From assembly GCA_030693535.1 (NCBI GenBank), contig JAUYAL010000067.1, positions 29,711-93,710 of the forward strand: a stretch of 64,000 nt of DNA, read 5' to 3'. Shown here piece by piece: positions 24,648 through 34,155 of this stretch (positions within the stretch are counted from its first letter, which is position 1; the number at the start of each line of letters is the position of its first letter). The notes beneath the pieces were generated by a model. That model did not search any database and was not told where the DNA came from. It was given only the letters and a program-made list of their open reading frames with translations. Source of the DNA: Methylotenera sp. Lineage in GTDB: Bacteria > Pseudomonadota > Gammaproteobacteria > Burkholderiales > Methylophilaceae. Both the position numbers and the translations under genes were made by a program.

Positions 24648-25823
24648 CTATCTTTCAACGGCCAGTGCTACGCCCATACCGCCGCCTATACAAAGAGAAG
24701 TCAGACCTTTTTTCGCATCACGACGTTGCATTTCATGTAGCAGTGACACTAATACACGTGCACCACTTGCACCAATTGGATGTCCAATCGCGATAGCACC
24801 ACCATTCACGTTAACTTTGGCTGTATCCCAGCTCATATCTTTATTGACGGCAATTGCTTGTGCTGCAAAAGCTTCGTTGATTTCGAGCAAATCTAAATCA
24901 CCTACAGCCCAACCTGCAATTTCCAAACACCGTTTACTGGCAGAAATAGGGCCTATGCCCATGATGCTTGGATCAATTCCAGTAGACGCATAAGATTTAA
25001 TGGTGGCAAGTGGCTTCAAACCGAGCGATTTAGCTTTATTAGCTGACATTAACATCACCATAGCCGCACCATCGTTAATGCCAGAAGCATTGCCTGCGGT
25101 AACAGTGCCTTCTTTATCGAATGCTGGGCGTAAGCCTGCAAGCATTTCTATCGTTGTGCCATGACGTGGATATTCGTCGGCATCCACGACGGTGTCGCCT
25201 TTTTTACTTTTGATTGTGTAAGGCACAATTTCGTCAGAAAACTTACCTGCTTTTTGTGCTGCTTCAGCCTTATTTTGTGAAGCGCAAGCAAACTCATCTT
25301 GCTCTTGTCGGCTGATATCATATTTTTTGGCAACATTCTCTGCCGTCACACCCATATGATAATCGTTATAAACATCCCAGAGACCATCAACAATCATACT
25401 GTCTATCAATTTGCCATCACCCATACGTAGTCCATTGCGGGAGCCATTGAGCACATGCGGTGAAGTACTCATACTCTCCTGACCGCCAGCAATCACAATT
25501 TCAGCATCACCACTTTTAATCGCTTGCGCACCTAACATCACCGCCTTAAGGCTAGAGCCACAAACCATGTTGATGGTCATGGCAGGCACTTCTTTAGGTA
25601 AGCCAGCCTTAATCACAGATTGACGAGCAGGATTTTGACCCACCCCTGCTGTTAACACTTGACCAAGGACCACTTCATCAACCTGATCACCAGTCACACC
25701 AGTCGCCTCTAGCAGACTGCGTATCACTGTTGCGCCTAAGTCTACCGCAGATACATTATTAAATGCGCCGCCAAACTTTCCTACGGCAGTTCTCTTTGCT
25801 GCAACTATCACTACGCTTTCCAT
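24648..25823 (-). CDS. phaA: Acetyl-CoA C-acetyltransferase (beta-ketothiolase) PhaA
   Basis: This 391-residue thiolase condenses two acetyl-CoA to acetoacetyl-CoA, the first step of PHB synthesis. The nucleophile Cys88 is in [10 protein letters not shown], His348 in [12 protein letters not shown], and Cys378 in [11 protein letters not shown], matching Zoogloea PhaA closely. It is first of the phaA-phaB minus-strand pair. Upstream (25824-25959) are a palindrome and an operator-like sequence that resemble elements of the phaE-phaC operon promoter. GGGAG precedes the ATG at 25823. Confidence 0.95.
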   Translation of the reverse strand: MESVVIVAAKRTAVGKFGGAFNNVSAVDLGATVIRSLLEATGVTGDQVDEVVLGQVLTAGVGQNPARQSVIKAGLPKEVPAMTINMVCGSSLKAVMLGAQAIKSGDAEIVIAGGQESMSTSPHVLNGSRNGLRMGDGKLIDSMIVDGLWDVYNDYHMGVTAENVAKKYDISRQEQDEFACASQNKAEAAQKAGKFSDEIVPYTIKSKKGDTVVDADEYPRHGTTIEMLAGLRPAFDKEGTVTAGNASGINDGAAMVMLMSANKAKSLGLKPLATIKSYASTGIDPSIMGIGPISASKRCLEIAGWAVGDLDLLEINEAFAAQAIAVNKDMSWDTAKVNVNGGAIAIGHPIGASGARVLVSLLHEMQRRDAKKGLTSLCIGGGMGVALAVER

Positions 25824-25910
25824 GTTGATCTCCCGAGCTCTAAACTAAAGTCTAAAAAATATTACACAAATTATCAGCAACTAAATAATAACATTAAAAT
25901 TTCATCTTAT

Positions 25911-25954
25911 GTTTTATATCTTATATAAGACATAAGTAGTACTTTCGTAACTTA
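25911..25954 (-). promoter_or_regulatory. Candidate phaA promoter/operator with elements shared with the PHA operon
   Basis: The palindrome TCTTATATAAGA (25919-25930) sits inside a longer imperfect inverted repeat, CTTATGT...ACATAAG (25906-25936). It is followed by GTAGTACTTTCGTAAC (25936-25951), which resembles the 20068-20085 inverted repeat. On the minus strand a weak TTACGA-17-TATATA promoter can be read across these elements. AT-rich DNA makes chance matches possible. Confidence 0.5.
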
Positions 25955-25959
25955 TAAAA

Positions 25960-26874
25960 TTATAAACGTTTATAATTGCTTCCAAAAAACTCTGTCATCA
26001 TAAAATCTTCTAGGCCAGCACTGTCTTCATGCCTAGCTGATAGAACTATCGTGCGGCCTAAACGTTGTGACTCCCAATTAAAATCACCTTGATAATGCCG
26101 GCGAATAAGAGAAATCATTTTTCTAATCATCACCAATCTCACATCCTGACCAGTAGCCGCCTCAACTTCAAAAGATTCGCGTTTTGAATTGCTATAATCA
26201 TCCGTCCAACCGCGAAAAGAAAATCCTGCATGCCGACTACTTAAGCTTGTAATTTCAAATATACCATTCGTACCATTCTTAAAATTATTTTTGATTCTTT
26301 CATCTCTAACTTGCTCTGCACTAGGTCCAAGTTCACGCGCCACGGCCTCTGAGTTTTGTTTGGCCGCATCAGCCTCCATCGCATTGCGCTTGGCTTGCTG
26401 CGCCTTAACGTAAGAAGCCATATCAGTCGGCACATCAACTGGTTTGCTTTCTTTGGGGGGCAACACTTCTGGCGAAGGTTGTTTTGTCGAAATCACATCA
26501 GGAACCGAAAAGGTGGATGGTTTAGTATTTTTACTCGATTTTTGTGTCATAACTTTAGGCTTAGATTTAACTGCCTTAGGTACTGGTTTTTCTAGTGGGA
26601 TTTCTAATGGCGCGGTTTCTATCACTTTAGGAGGAATTGGTGGGGCCAAGCTTACTTCCAATGACCTTGGTAGCGGTGCTGAAGTGTTATCAAACTGAAT
26701 CTGGGGTAGGGCTATAAAAACAATAAGCACATGCACCAATATTGAAAAAATAATCGCAATCAGCGTATTACGGCTAATATGAATGCGTATCAACGAATCA
26801 CCGCGAAAGCCATGTGAATGTGGCCCTAGTAAAAACTCTTCAAAATGACGATTGGCGGACTGAATAGTTTCCAT
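25960..26874 (-). CDS. TonB-like membrane-anchored protein with unrecognised C-terminal domain
   Basis: The 304-residue protein has a cytoplasmic N-terminus, one membrane helix (about 37-56, ending in IVFIALPQ), and a Pro/Lys-rich periplasmic linker (for example PIPPKVIETAPLEIPLEKPV, about 78-97) as in TonB. A charged helix follows (SYVKAQQAKRNAMEADAAK). The C-terminal 110 residues, with FEITSLSSRHAGFSFRGW and RKMISLIRRHYQGDFNWES, do not look like the usual TonB CTD, so function is open. No ExbB, ExbD or receptor gene is nearby. The start is six bases after the hrpA stop, so it is probably co-transcribed with hrpA. Confidence 0.72.
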   Translation of the reverse strand: METIQSANRHFEEFLLGPHSHGFRGDSLIRIHISRNTLIAIIFSILVHVLIVFIALPQIQFDNTSAPLPRSLEVSLAPPIPPKVIETAPLEIPLEKPVPKAVKSKPKVMTQKSSKNTKPSTFSVPDVISTKQPSPEVLPPKESKPVDVPTDMASYVKAQQAKRNAMEADAAKQNSEAVARELGPSAEQVRDERIKNNFKNGTNGIFEITSLSSRHAGFSFRGWTDDYSNSKRESFEVEAATGQDVRLVMIRKMISLIRRHYQGDFNWESQRLGRTIVLSARHEDSAGLEDFMMTEFFGSNYKRL

Positions 26875-26880
26875 GAATAC

Positions 26881-29800
26881 TTAATAACCCATATCTGTCC
26901 AAGTTTTCTCTAACCGCTTGATTGAGATTGGAAATGGCGTTTTCAGCTCTTGTGCAAATAATGAAACTCGCAATTCTTCTATCAACCAGCGATAATTTTG
27001 CAAATCTTGCGGAATAGTAAGGTGCGCCTGATTGAGCCCATTCATTTTATCTTGCCATTTTTGCCACAAAGCACCCACACTAGCGGCATTTTTACCATCA
27101 CGATCGGGATTAGTCGGTTGCTTCTCAATACGCAAGCGCAAGGCTTTAAGGTAGCGCGGCACATGTTGCAACTGCTCCCACGGCGTTTGACTAAAACAGT
27201 TTTTATAAACCAACAACCCAATTTGTTGCTCTACATCTCGCTTTAAACGATTAACTGTAGCGGGCATTTTGCTTTGTTGCACCGTCAGTAGTTGATACTC
27301 CGTAGCGATTGCCTGCGTTTGCCTAGCAACCGACTGACTGACTGCGGGCAGACGCGTTCTCGCTCTTGCTTTTAACTTCATAAAATCTGCATTGTTACGT
27401 GGTAAATCATCATCACCGATGAAAGCACGGTCTGAAATGGTAACTATTAAATCTTCCCGCAAATCATCAGGGGAAACGACACTACGCAAAATTAGCGCAT
27501 ATTGATTGAAGTTCGGTAAGTTTTTTTCCAGCTGCTTCATTTGCTCTTTCAACTCAAAACGCATCAATCGACATACCCCATGACGATGACTAATTGTCGC
27601 TTCACGCTCCGTATCAAACAATTTAATAGCGATACTATCCTCAGCATCTTCTAATGCAGGGTAAGCAGTCACCCTGAGGCTATCGCGCTCAAAACTCAAG
27701 GTATGCGGTAAATCTCCAAAATCCCACTGTTTTAAACCAGTTTTCTCAAGCTCCTTAACACTGTCTGGCGAGGTGTTTCTAAAAGTGAGTTGCGCGGCCG
27801 AGCCTAATTGTTTTTTAAGGGCATTCCAGTCTCGCCCCATAGCAAGTTCACGTCCAGCATCATCTACCACACTAAAATTCATTAATAAATGCGCAGGTGT
27901 TTCTTCAGCCCAATCATCTATTGAGGTTTTTAAGGTAGTTTTATATTGAATATAAGCAGATAAAGTTTCCATTAGCGCCAATTTATTTAACCCATCAGCA
28001 TCATTCCGACGAAGGTCGGAAACTAGTGCCTTATCCAAACTCAACGACTTTGCACCAACGCCGCTAGATTCCGATCTTCGTCGGAATGACGATAGTGGGT
28101 TTGAAGCTTCCTCTAAAAACACAGTCACAAACTCAGGTACAGGCACGCAAACACGGCGGAACGTTTTAGGTAACGCTTTAATCAAATATGTCAGCTTTTC
28201 ACGCAGCATGCCGGGAACCAACCATTCAGTTTGTGTTGGATTTAGCTGATTCAACAAGACCAACGGAATGGTCGCCGTGACGCCATCCAGAACGTGGCCT
28301 GGCTCGAAGCGATATTTCAGATGTGTTTCAGCACCATCCAACATCATCATTTCAGGAAACTGCACTGCAGTAATGGCATCCGCGCCATGACGCATCAAAT
28401 CATCACGGGTGAGATAAAGTAATTTAGGACTTTCTTTTTCTGCGGTTTCACGCCATTTTTCAAAAGTTGCTGCTTGATAAATATCAGCAGGTATTTTGGC
28501 ATCATAAAAGGCAAACAACTGATGCTCATCCACAAGCACATCCTGGCGACGTGCTTTATGCTCCAACTCTTCAACTTCTGCGATTAAGCGTTCATTTGCA
28601 GTGAAAAAATCTGCTCTGGTATCAAATTCACTACTCGCCAATGCTTCGCGAATGAATATCTCGCGCGCTTCTTTTGGGTTGATTGGCCCGTAATGCACGC
28701 GTCTCTTAGGAATAATTGTTAAGCCATATAGAGAAACGCGCTCCCACGCATTCACCATGCCCATTTTTCTATCCCAACGCGGGTCAGAATACTGACTTTC
28801 AGTCAATCCTCGCGCTAGTGGCTCAATCCAATCAGGTTCTATTTTTGCCACGCAACGTGCATAAAGCTTAGAGGTATCCACCAACTCCGCAGCAATCACC
28901 CATTTTGGACGAGTCTTTTTGAGACATGAGCCAGGCGCCACATAAAAACGAATTCCACGCGCACCTGAATAAGCATCATTATCGCCATCTTTAAAACCGA
29001 TATTGCCGAGCAAACCTGCAAGCAATGCGCGGTGTATTTGCTCATAAGTAGCTTCTTTGGCTCCCTCGCCTTTTTGGGGAGAAGTGAATAAGTCAAGCTC
29101 TTCAACAATGCTCACAATTTGACTATGTAGCTCGCGCCATTCTTTTAAGCGTAAAAATGATAAGAAATTACTATGGCACTGATTCAGCAAATCCTTGTTT
29201 GATTTTTTGGTTTTTAGTGCACCATCAAAAAAGTCCCAAAGCTTGAGGTAGCTCATAAAATCTGAGCCTTCCCCTGCAAATTTTGCATGTGCGTTATCTG
29301 CCGCTTCGCGCTTATCCATCGGGCGTTCGCGTGGGTCTTGTATGCTCAACACACTAGCGATAATCAATATCTCATTCAAACAGCCTTCACGCTTAGCAGC
29401 TAAAATCATGCGCGCTACTCGCGGGTCAAGTGGTAGACGCGCAAGCTGCAAGCCAATTTCAGTAATTTGACGTTTGTTATCTACCGCGCCTAATTCTTGC
29501 AGCAACAAGTACCCATCGCTCACTAGGCGGGACGATGGCGCTTCGATAAACGGAAACTCCGTCACATCGCCCAGCTTTAACGCGGCCATGCGCAAAATCA
29601 CGCTAGCTAGCGAACTACGCAGAATTTCCGGTTCAGTAAATTCAGGGCGGCCGTTAAAGTCTTCTTCGGAATACAAGCGCACGCAAATACCACTTGAAAC
29701 TCGCCCACAACGGCCTGCGCGTTGCTTTGCTGCCGCTTGGCTAATCTTTTCAATCTGCAACTGCTCAACTTTTGCTCGTGTGCTGTAACGGTTCATCCGC

Positions 29801-31080
29801 GCCAGTCCTGCATCAATAACATATTTAATACCTGGAACGGTGAGCGACGTTTCAGCCACGTTAGTCGCCAACACAATGCGCCGCGAGCTATGACTTTTGA
29901 ATATCTTTTGCTGATCTTCTATGCTCAACCGCGCGAACAAAGGTAGCACTTCAATATGCTTTAACTTCGTTGAACGTCCTTGATATTTACGTAAATGATC
30001 GGCAACATCGCGAATTTCACGCTCACCTGGTAAAAATACTAAAATATCGCCATCACCTTGGCGTAGCAAGTCATCCGCTGCGTCTAATATTGCCTCTTCT
30101 ATGGCTTCCTCTTCGTCATCCTCTTCCAACCAGCGTGCTTCTGTTTTGGCTTTACGTGCAATTCCAAAGATAGTCTCGTCTTCTAAATCAAACTGAGCAC
30201 TTTCAGTTTCGGCTATTTCTCTAGCCCGGAAACCAGCTTTACCTAATGGACGATAACGGATTTCAACTGGGTATGTGCGACCCGACACTTCAATGATAGG
30301 CGCACCTACAAAGTGATTTGAAAAACGCTCCGCATCAATCGTTGCAGAAGTTACAATAATTTTTAAATCTGGGCGCTTTGGTAATAACTGCTTGAGGTAA
30401 CCCAACAAAAAGTCGATGTTCAAGCTACGCTCGTGCGCCTCATCAATAATGATGGTGTCATAGGCATTGAGAAATTTATCGCCCTGCGTTTCCGCAAGTA
30501 GAATACCATCGGTCATCAGCTTGATATAGCTGGATTCTGACAACTTATCGTTAAAGCGCACCTTATAGCCTACCACCTCGCCTAACGGGCTTTTTAGCTC
30601 TTGCGCGATACGCGATGCTACTGAACGCGCAGCAATACGACGTGGTTGTGTGTGACCAATCAAGCCTGCCACACCTCGGCCAAGCTCAAGGCAGATTTTA
30701 GGAATTTGTGTGGTTTTACCAGAACCCGTTTCACCGCAGATAATCACCACTTGGTTTTTAGAAATTGCCTCCGCGATTTCATCTTTTTTACCGCTCACTG
30801 GCAGCTCAAGCGGGTACTCTGGCTTAGGTAAACCAGCTAATCGAGAAGCAAACTTCTGCTGCGAAGTGCGCACCTTTTGTGCAACTTCACCCAGCAAGCG
30901 CTGTGCTTTAGCCACAGATTTCTCATCTTTTAACTTTTGCAAATCTGCCGCATCACGCATCTTGCGCCGTAAAGCATGGCGATCTGCCAACATGCAGCTT
31001 TGCAAAGCAGTCGCTAAGTTAGCTGAGTTAGCTGAGTTTGATGCTACAGGAATTAGGTTTGCAGATTTATTCACATTCAT
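26881..31080 (-). CDS. hrpA: ATP-dependent RNA helicase HrpA
   Basis: This DEAH-box helicase of about 1399 residues has Walker A GETGSGKTTQIPK, DEAH in IIIDEAHERSLN, motif III SATIDAERF and motif VI QRAGRCGR, followed by HA2, OB-fold and the long HrpA C-terminal domain (ending RLEKTWTDMGY). In E. coli HrpA resolves stalled ribosomes and processes mRNA. The GTG at 31098 opens the frame, but the ATG at 31080 is the more natural start. Around residues 998-1028 a REP-like inverted repeat is inserted in frame, adding about 30 residues (SSFRRRSESSGVG...VSDLRRNDADG) in what is probably a linker. It is upstream of and likely co-transcribed with the TonB-like gene. Confidence 0.93.
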   Translation of the reverse strand: MNVNKSANLIPVASNSANSANLATALQSCMLADRHALRRKMRDAADLQKLKDEKSVAKAQRLLGEVAQKVRTSQQKFASRLAGLPKPEYPLELPVSGKKDEIAEAISKNQVVIICGETGSGKTTQIPKICLELGRGVAGLIGHTQPRRIAARSVASRIAQELKSPLGEVVGYKVRFNDKLSESSYIKLMTDGILLAETQGDKFLNAYDTIIIDEAHERSLNIDFLLGYLKQLLPKRPDLKIIVTSATIDAERFSNHFVGAPIIEVSGRTYPVEIRYRPLGKAGFRAREIAETESAQFDLEDETIFGIARKAKTEARWLEEDDEEEAIEEAILDAADDLLRQGDGDILVFLPGEREIRDVADHLRKYQGRSTKLKHIEVLPLFARLSIEDQQKIFKSHSSRRIVLATNVAETSLTVPGIKYVIDAGLARMNRYSTRAKVEQLQIEKISQAAAKQRAGRCGRVSSGICVRLYSEEDFNGRPEFTEPEILRSSLASVILRMAALKLGDVTEFPFIEAPSSRLVSDGYLLLQELGAVDNKRQITEIGLQLARLPLDPRVARMILAAKREGCLNEILIIASVLSIQDPRERPMDKREAADNAHAKFAGEGSDFMSYLKLWDFFDGALKTKKSNKDLLNQCHSNFLSFLRLKEWRELHSQIVSIVEELDLFTSPQKGEGAKEATYEQIHRALLAGLLGNIGFKDGDNDAYSGARGIRFYVAPGSCLKKTRPKWVIAAELVDTSKLYARCVAKIEPDWIEPLARGLTESQYSDPRWDRKMGMVNAWERVSLYGLTIIPKRRVHYGPINPKEAREIFIREALASSEFDTRADFFTANERLIAEVEELEHKARRQDVLVDEHQLFAFYDAKIPADIYQAATFEKWRETAEKESPKLLYLTRDDLMRHGADAITAVQFPEMMMLDGAETHLKYRFEPGHVLDGVTATIPLVLLNQLNPTQTEWLVPGMLREKLTYLIKALPKTFRRVCVPVPEFVTVFLEEASNPLSSFRRRSESSGVGAKSLSLDKALVSDLRRNDADGLNKLALMETLSAYIQYKTTLKTSIDDWAEETPAHLLMNFSVVDDAGRELAMGRDWNALKKQLGSAAQLTFRNTSPDSVKELEKTGLKQWDFGDLPHTLSFERDSLRVTAYPALEDAEDSIAIKLFDTEREATISHRHGVCRLMRFELKEQMKQLEKNLPNFNQYALILRSVVSPDDLREDLIVTISDRAFIGDDDLPRNNADFMKLKARARTRLPAVSQSVARQTQAIATEYQLLTVQQSKMPATVNRLKRDVEQQIGLLVYKNCFSQTPWEQLQHVPRYLKALRLRIEKQPTNPDRDGKNAASVGALWQKWQDKMNGLNQAHLTIPQDLQNYRWLIEELRVSLFAQELKTPFPISIKRLEKTWTDMGY
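28001..28089. repeat. REP-like inverted-repeat element inserted in frame inside hrpA
   Basis: Two arms of 21 bases, 28001-28021 and 28069-28089, are inverted copies with one mismatch. Each arm is itself a small hairpin (left arm TTCCGACGAAGGTCGGAA, 7-base-pair stem). The layout is that of a REP doublet and it encodes the peptide SFRRRSESS...RRND, a translation typical of such repeats when they fall in genes. The reading frame of hrpA is kept open. Confidence 0.85.
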
Positions 31081-31178
31081 AGCCCAGCATTTTAACACGC
31101 CTGTGATGTAGCCTTGCTCGCGAATTAATTTTTGGTATTGCTTGCCATCGCTATGATTGGGTTTTGAAATTTTGCAGG

Positions 31179-31237
31179 GTGGGTAACTGATTGTCCACGC
31201 GGGCGTCTATGAAGCGTGGGTAACTAGTTGCCCACGC
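31179..31237. repeat. Two copies of a GTGGGTAACT...CCCACGC palindromic repeat
   Basis: GTGGGTAACT...TCCACGC at 31179-31200 and GCGTGGGTAACT...GCCCACGC at 31214-31237 are near-identical direct copies of a palindrome, in the 246-base gap between glnE and hrpA. A third copy is at 51979-52002, so this is a dispersed repeat family. Here it follows glnE and may end or stabilise its transcript. Confidence 0.8.
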
Positions 31238-31326
31238 CACTTTGCTGAAAGCGCTTCGTTAGTAATACTCTGAAAGCCAATATCCATGAGGCTCGCATGG
31301 CATATTCCTTTTAGCTTAATGAACAC

Positions 31327-34059
31327 TTAATCTGCAAAAACTTTTTTCCATAAAACTTTCACCGCAGCTGCATGCTCACTAACTGTTGATAACTCCACCC
31401 TCAAATGCGCAGCACCTTGTAGCTTGAGCATATGCTGGGTGTGTCGATAATCACGGTAGGCTAACACAACCTTGTCAGCTAAATCTTGGTCGATGATATT
31501 GAGCGAAGCCAGCAATCTTAACAAACCGATGTTGCCAATGTTGCCTGTGAGTTGCGGGTATTGTTTGGCGTGTGCTAGCACTAAATATTGCACTAAAAAT
31601 TCCACATCGATAATGCCCCCTATGCTGTGCTTAATGTCAAACATAGTTGCTTCAATATGCTGTGCAGAGCGCATTTTTTCGCGCATTGATTGCACTTCTA
31701 CTTTCAGTTTATTTAAGTCACGCTGTTGCGTCATTACTTCGATGCGAATCTTTTCAAAAGCTTCGCCAATTTCTTTATCACCTGCCACAAAGCGCGCACG
31801 CGTAATGGCTTGGTGTTCCCACACCCAAGCTTTTTGCATTTGGTATTCTTTGAAGGCAGTCACACTGCTCACTAGCAAGCCGCTATTGCCGTCTGGGCGC
31901 AATTGAATATCAGTTTCGTACAGCAAGCCTGCTGAGGTTAAGCTGTTAAACCAGTTATTGATGAGTTGCGCAAAGCGCGCGTAGATTTCGCCAGCATCTG
32001 TCGAGTCATCGTCATACAAGAAGATAATGTCTAAATCAGAAGCGTAGCCCAGCTCCTTTCCACCTAGCTTGCCATAGCCAATAACGGCGAATTTTGGTAC
32101 ATCTAAATGCTTACCGCGCACGTTTGGCCAGATAGCTTCTAAACTCACACGCATCACCAAATCGGCCAGCTCACTTAAATAATCTGAAAGTTTTTCTGGG
32201 CTTAATTCACCATTAATATCTTGTGCGGCAAAGCGGAAAATATTGGTGTGTTTAAAGTGGCGAAATACGTCCATCTGGCGCTCTAAATCGGCTTCGGCTT
32301 CTGCCAGACGAGTGAGTAAACCTGCGTGTAAGTTAGAAAAATCAGGTGCTGCATACAGTGTGCGTGTATCTAAAAGCTCATCCAAAAGTATGGGGTGCTG
32401 CACCAAATAATTGGTCAACCATGGACTACTACTGCACAATTTAACTAACAATTTCATCGCTTGCGGATGCTCGGCCAATAAGGCCAAATAACTTGCGCGA
32501 CGGCAGATGCTTTCTAACAAATCAAGCAAGCGCATCAGGCTTGTATCGGCGTTAGGCATTTGTGCCGATTGCGAAATAACCAAGGGCATTAAGGTGTCAA
32601 AACGTTGACGACTGAGTTCTGGCAACTGACAGTAACGGCTGCTTTGGTGTAGCGTATTCAATCGACGTAATGTTTCTTTCGCTTCAATAAAACCCATCTT
32701 TTGCAAAGCAGGCGCTGAATCTTGCTCGGTAATCGTGCCATTCCAGATAGATTTTTCTACCTCTAACTCACCCTCCGTTGCATTAGCATCACTAAAAGTC
32801 TCATCAAAATGCTGCTGTACTTGCTGGCGATATGCATTTAATTTAGCTAAAAATTCTTGCCAATTAGCAAAACACATCGCTTTAGCGATACGCGCTTTAG
32901 CCTCATCACCTTTAGGCAGATCTTGCGTTTGCGCATCTTCTAAGTACATCAGTCGGTGTTCTAAATTACGCAAAAATACATAAGCTTCACTTAACTCACT
33001 GACTGTTTTTTCAGGCAATAAGCCTTTATTTTTTAATAGCGCTAAAACTGAAAGCGTAGGTTTTATTTGCAGGCTCGCATCTTTCCCGCCGCGAATCAAC
33101 TGAAAAACCTGTGCAATAAACTCAATCTCGCGGATTCCACCGCGACCAAGTTTGATATTGTCGTGCATACCTTTACTGTTAACGTCACGCTGAATTTGAA
33201 TCTTCAAATCGCGCATGCTGGCTAATGCACCAAAATCTAAATATTTACGAAATACAAATGGCTTAAGCAATTTTAAAACCTGATTACCACCTGTCACTTC
33301 ATGACCTTTAATCCAAGCGTAGCGCTCCCATTCACGACCATAGTTTTGATAATATTCTTCAAGCGCATCTAAATTTGAAACCAACGCTCCTTCACTACCA
33401 AATGGTCGCAAGCGCATATCAACACGAAATACAAAACCATCTTCGGTAATCTCATCAATTACTGCGATTAGCTTTTTCGCTAAGCGGGTAAAAAAATCTT
33501 GGTTGCTGATGGATTTTTCACCAGTAGTTTCGCCTTCAGATTCATAAGCAAAAATTAAATCTATATCTGAAGAAACATTAAGTTCCCCCCCACCCAGCTT
33601 ACCCATGCCAATCACAATAAAACTTTGCGGATAGCCCTTCGAATCTAACGGCTGACCATGCAAATCTACTAGCCAAGTGTTTAAAAAATCAATCGAAGTA
33701 TTAATCGCACACTCGGCTAATTGAGAGGTGGTGAGCACAACCTCCTGAAGGCCATTTAACCCAACCCCAGCCAATCCATTCAAATCTCTCACAATAATGC
33801 GTGCTAATACTTGCTGACGTAAAAGTCGTAAGGCACGTTTTAATGTCACTTCATCAGAAATATTTTGTTGTGCTAAAAAATATTGCATATCACTTAACTG
33901 ATAAGCTCGATGATAATTTTCTAGCGAATCATTCAGTAAACCAGCATCTTTAGTGAATAGTCTAGCGAGAAATGGACTGCAAGAAACTGCATGATGTAAA
34001 TAAGCCTCTCCGCTAGAGAGGATGCGGGCTTCAGACAACAAATTATCAAGTGTTAGCAT
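31327..34059 (-). CDS. glnE: Bifunctional glutamine synthetase adenylyltransferase/deadenylylase GlnE
   Basis: The 910-residue enzyme adenylylates and deadenylylates glutamine synthetase in response to PII, setting ammonium assimilation. Both nucleotidyltransferase domains are present: GKLGGGELNVSSDIDLIF (acidic pair Asp165/Asp167) for deadenylylation and GKLGGKELGYASDLDIIF (Asp675/Asp677) for adenylylation, with a helical PII-responsive linker between them. The length is normal. It is divergent from acs with a 96-base gap; downstream it is separated from hrpA by palindromic repeats. Confidence 0.96.
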   Translation of the reverse strand: MLTLDNLLSEARILSSGEAYLHHAVSCSPFLARLFTKDAGLLNDSLENYHRAYQLSDMQYFLAQQNISDEVTLKRALRLLRQQVLARIIVRDLNGLAGVGLNGLQEVVLTTSQLAECAINTSIDFLNTWLVDLHGQPLDSKGYPQSFIVIGMGKLGGGELNVSSDIDLIFAYESEGETTGEKSISNQDFFTRLAKKLIAVIDEITEDGFVFRVDMRLRPFGSEGALVSNLDALEEYYQNYGREWERYAWIKGHEVTGGNQVLKLLKPFVFRKYLDFGALASMRDLKIQIQRDVNSKGMHDNIKLGRGGIREIEFIAQVFQLIRGGKDASLQIKPTLSVLALLKNKGLLPEKTVSELSEAYVFLRNLEHRLMYLEDAQTQDLPKGDEAKARIAKAMCFANWQEFLAKLNAYRQQVQQHFDETFSDANATEGELEVEKSIWNGTITEQDSAPALQKMGFIEAKETLRRLNTLHQSSRYCQLPELSRQRFDTLMPLVISQSAQMPNADTSLMRLLDLLESICRRASYLALLAEHPQAMKLLVKLCSSSPWLTNYLVQHPILLDELLDTRTLYAAPDFSNLHAGLLTRLAEAEADLERQMDVFRHFKHTNIFRFAAQDINGELSPEKLSDYLSELADLVMRVSLEAIWPNVRGKHLDVPKFAVIGYGKLGGKELGYASDLDIIFLYDDDSTDAGEIYARFAQLINNWFNSLTSAGLLYETDIQLRPDGNSGLLVSSVTAFKEYQMQKAWVWEHQAITRARFVAGDKEIGEAFEKIRIEVMTQQRDLNKLKVEVQSMREKMRSAQHIEATMFDIKHSIGGIIDVEFLVQYLVLAHAKQYPQLTGNIGNIGLLRLLASLNIIDQDLADKVVLAYRDYRHTQHMLKLQGAAHLRVELSTVSEHAAAVKVLWKKVFAD

Positions 34060-34155
34060 AGGTTTTTTAATGTAGTATGACGGTTACAATTGTGTTACAA
34101 AGTGTTTTGAATAAATAAAATTATAAATGTGTATTAACTCAAGGAGATTTTTAGC

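Noticed and set aside
31081..31098. GTG start extending hrpA by six codons
   Set aside because: The ATG at 31080 is a more usual start; the extension adds residues not expected for the family.
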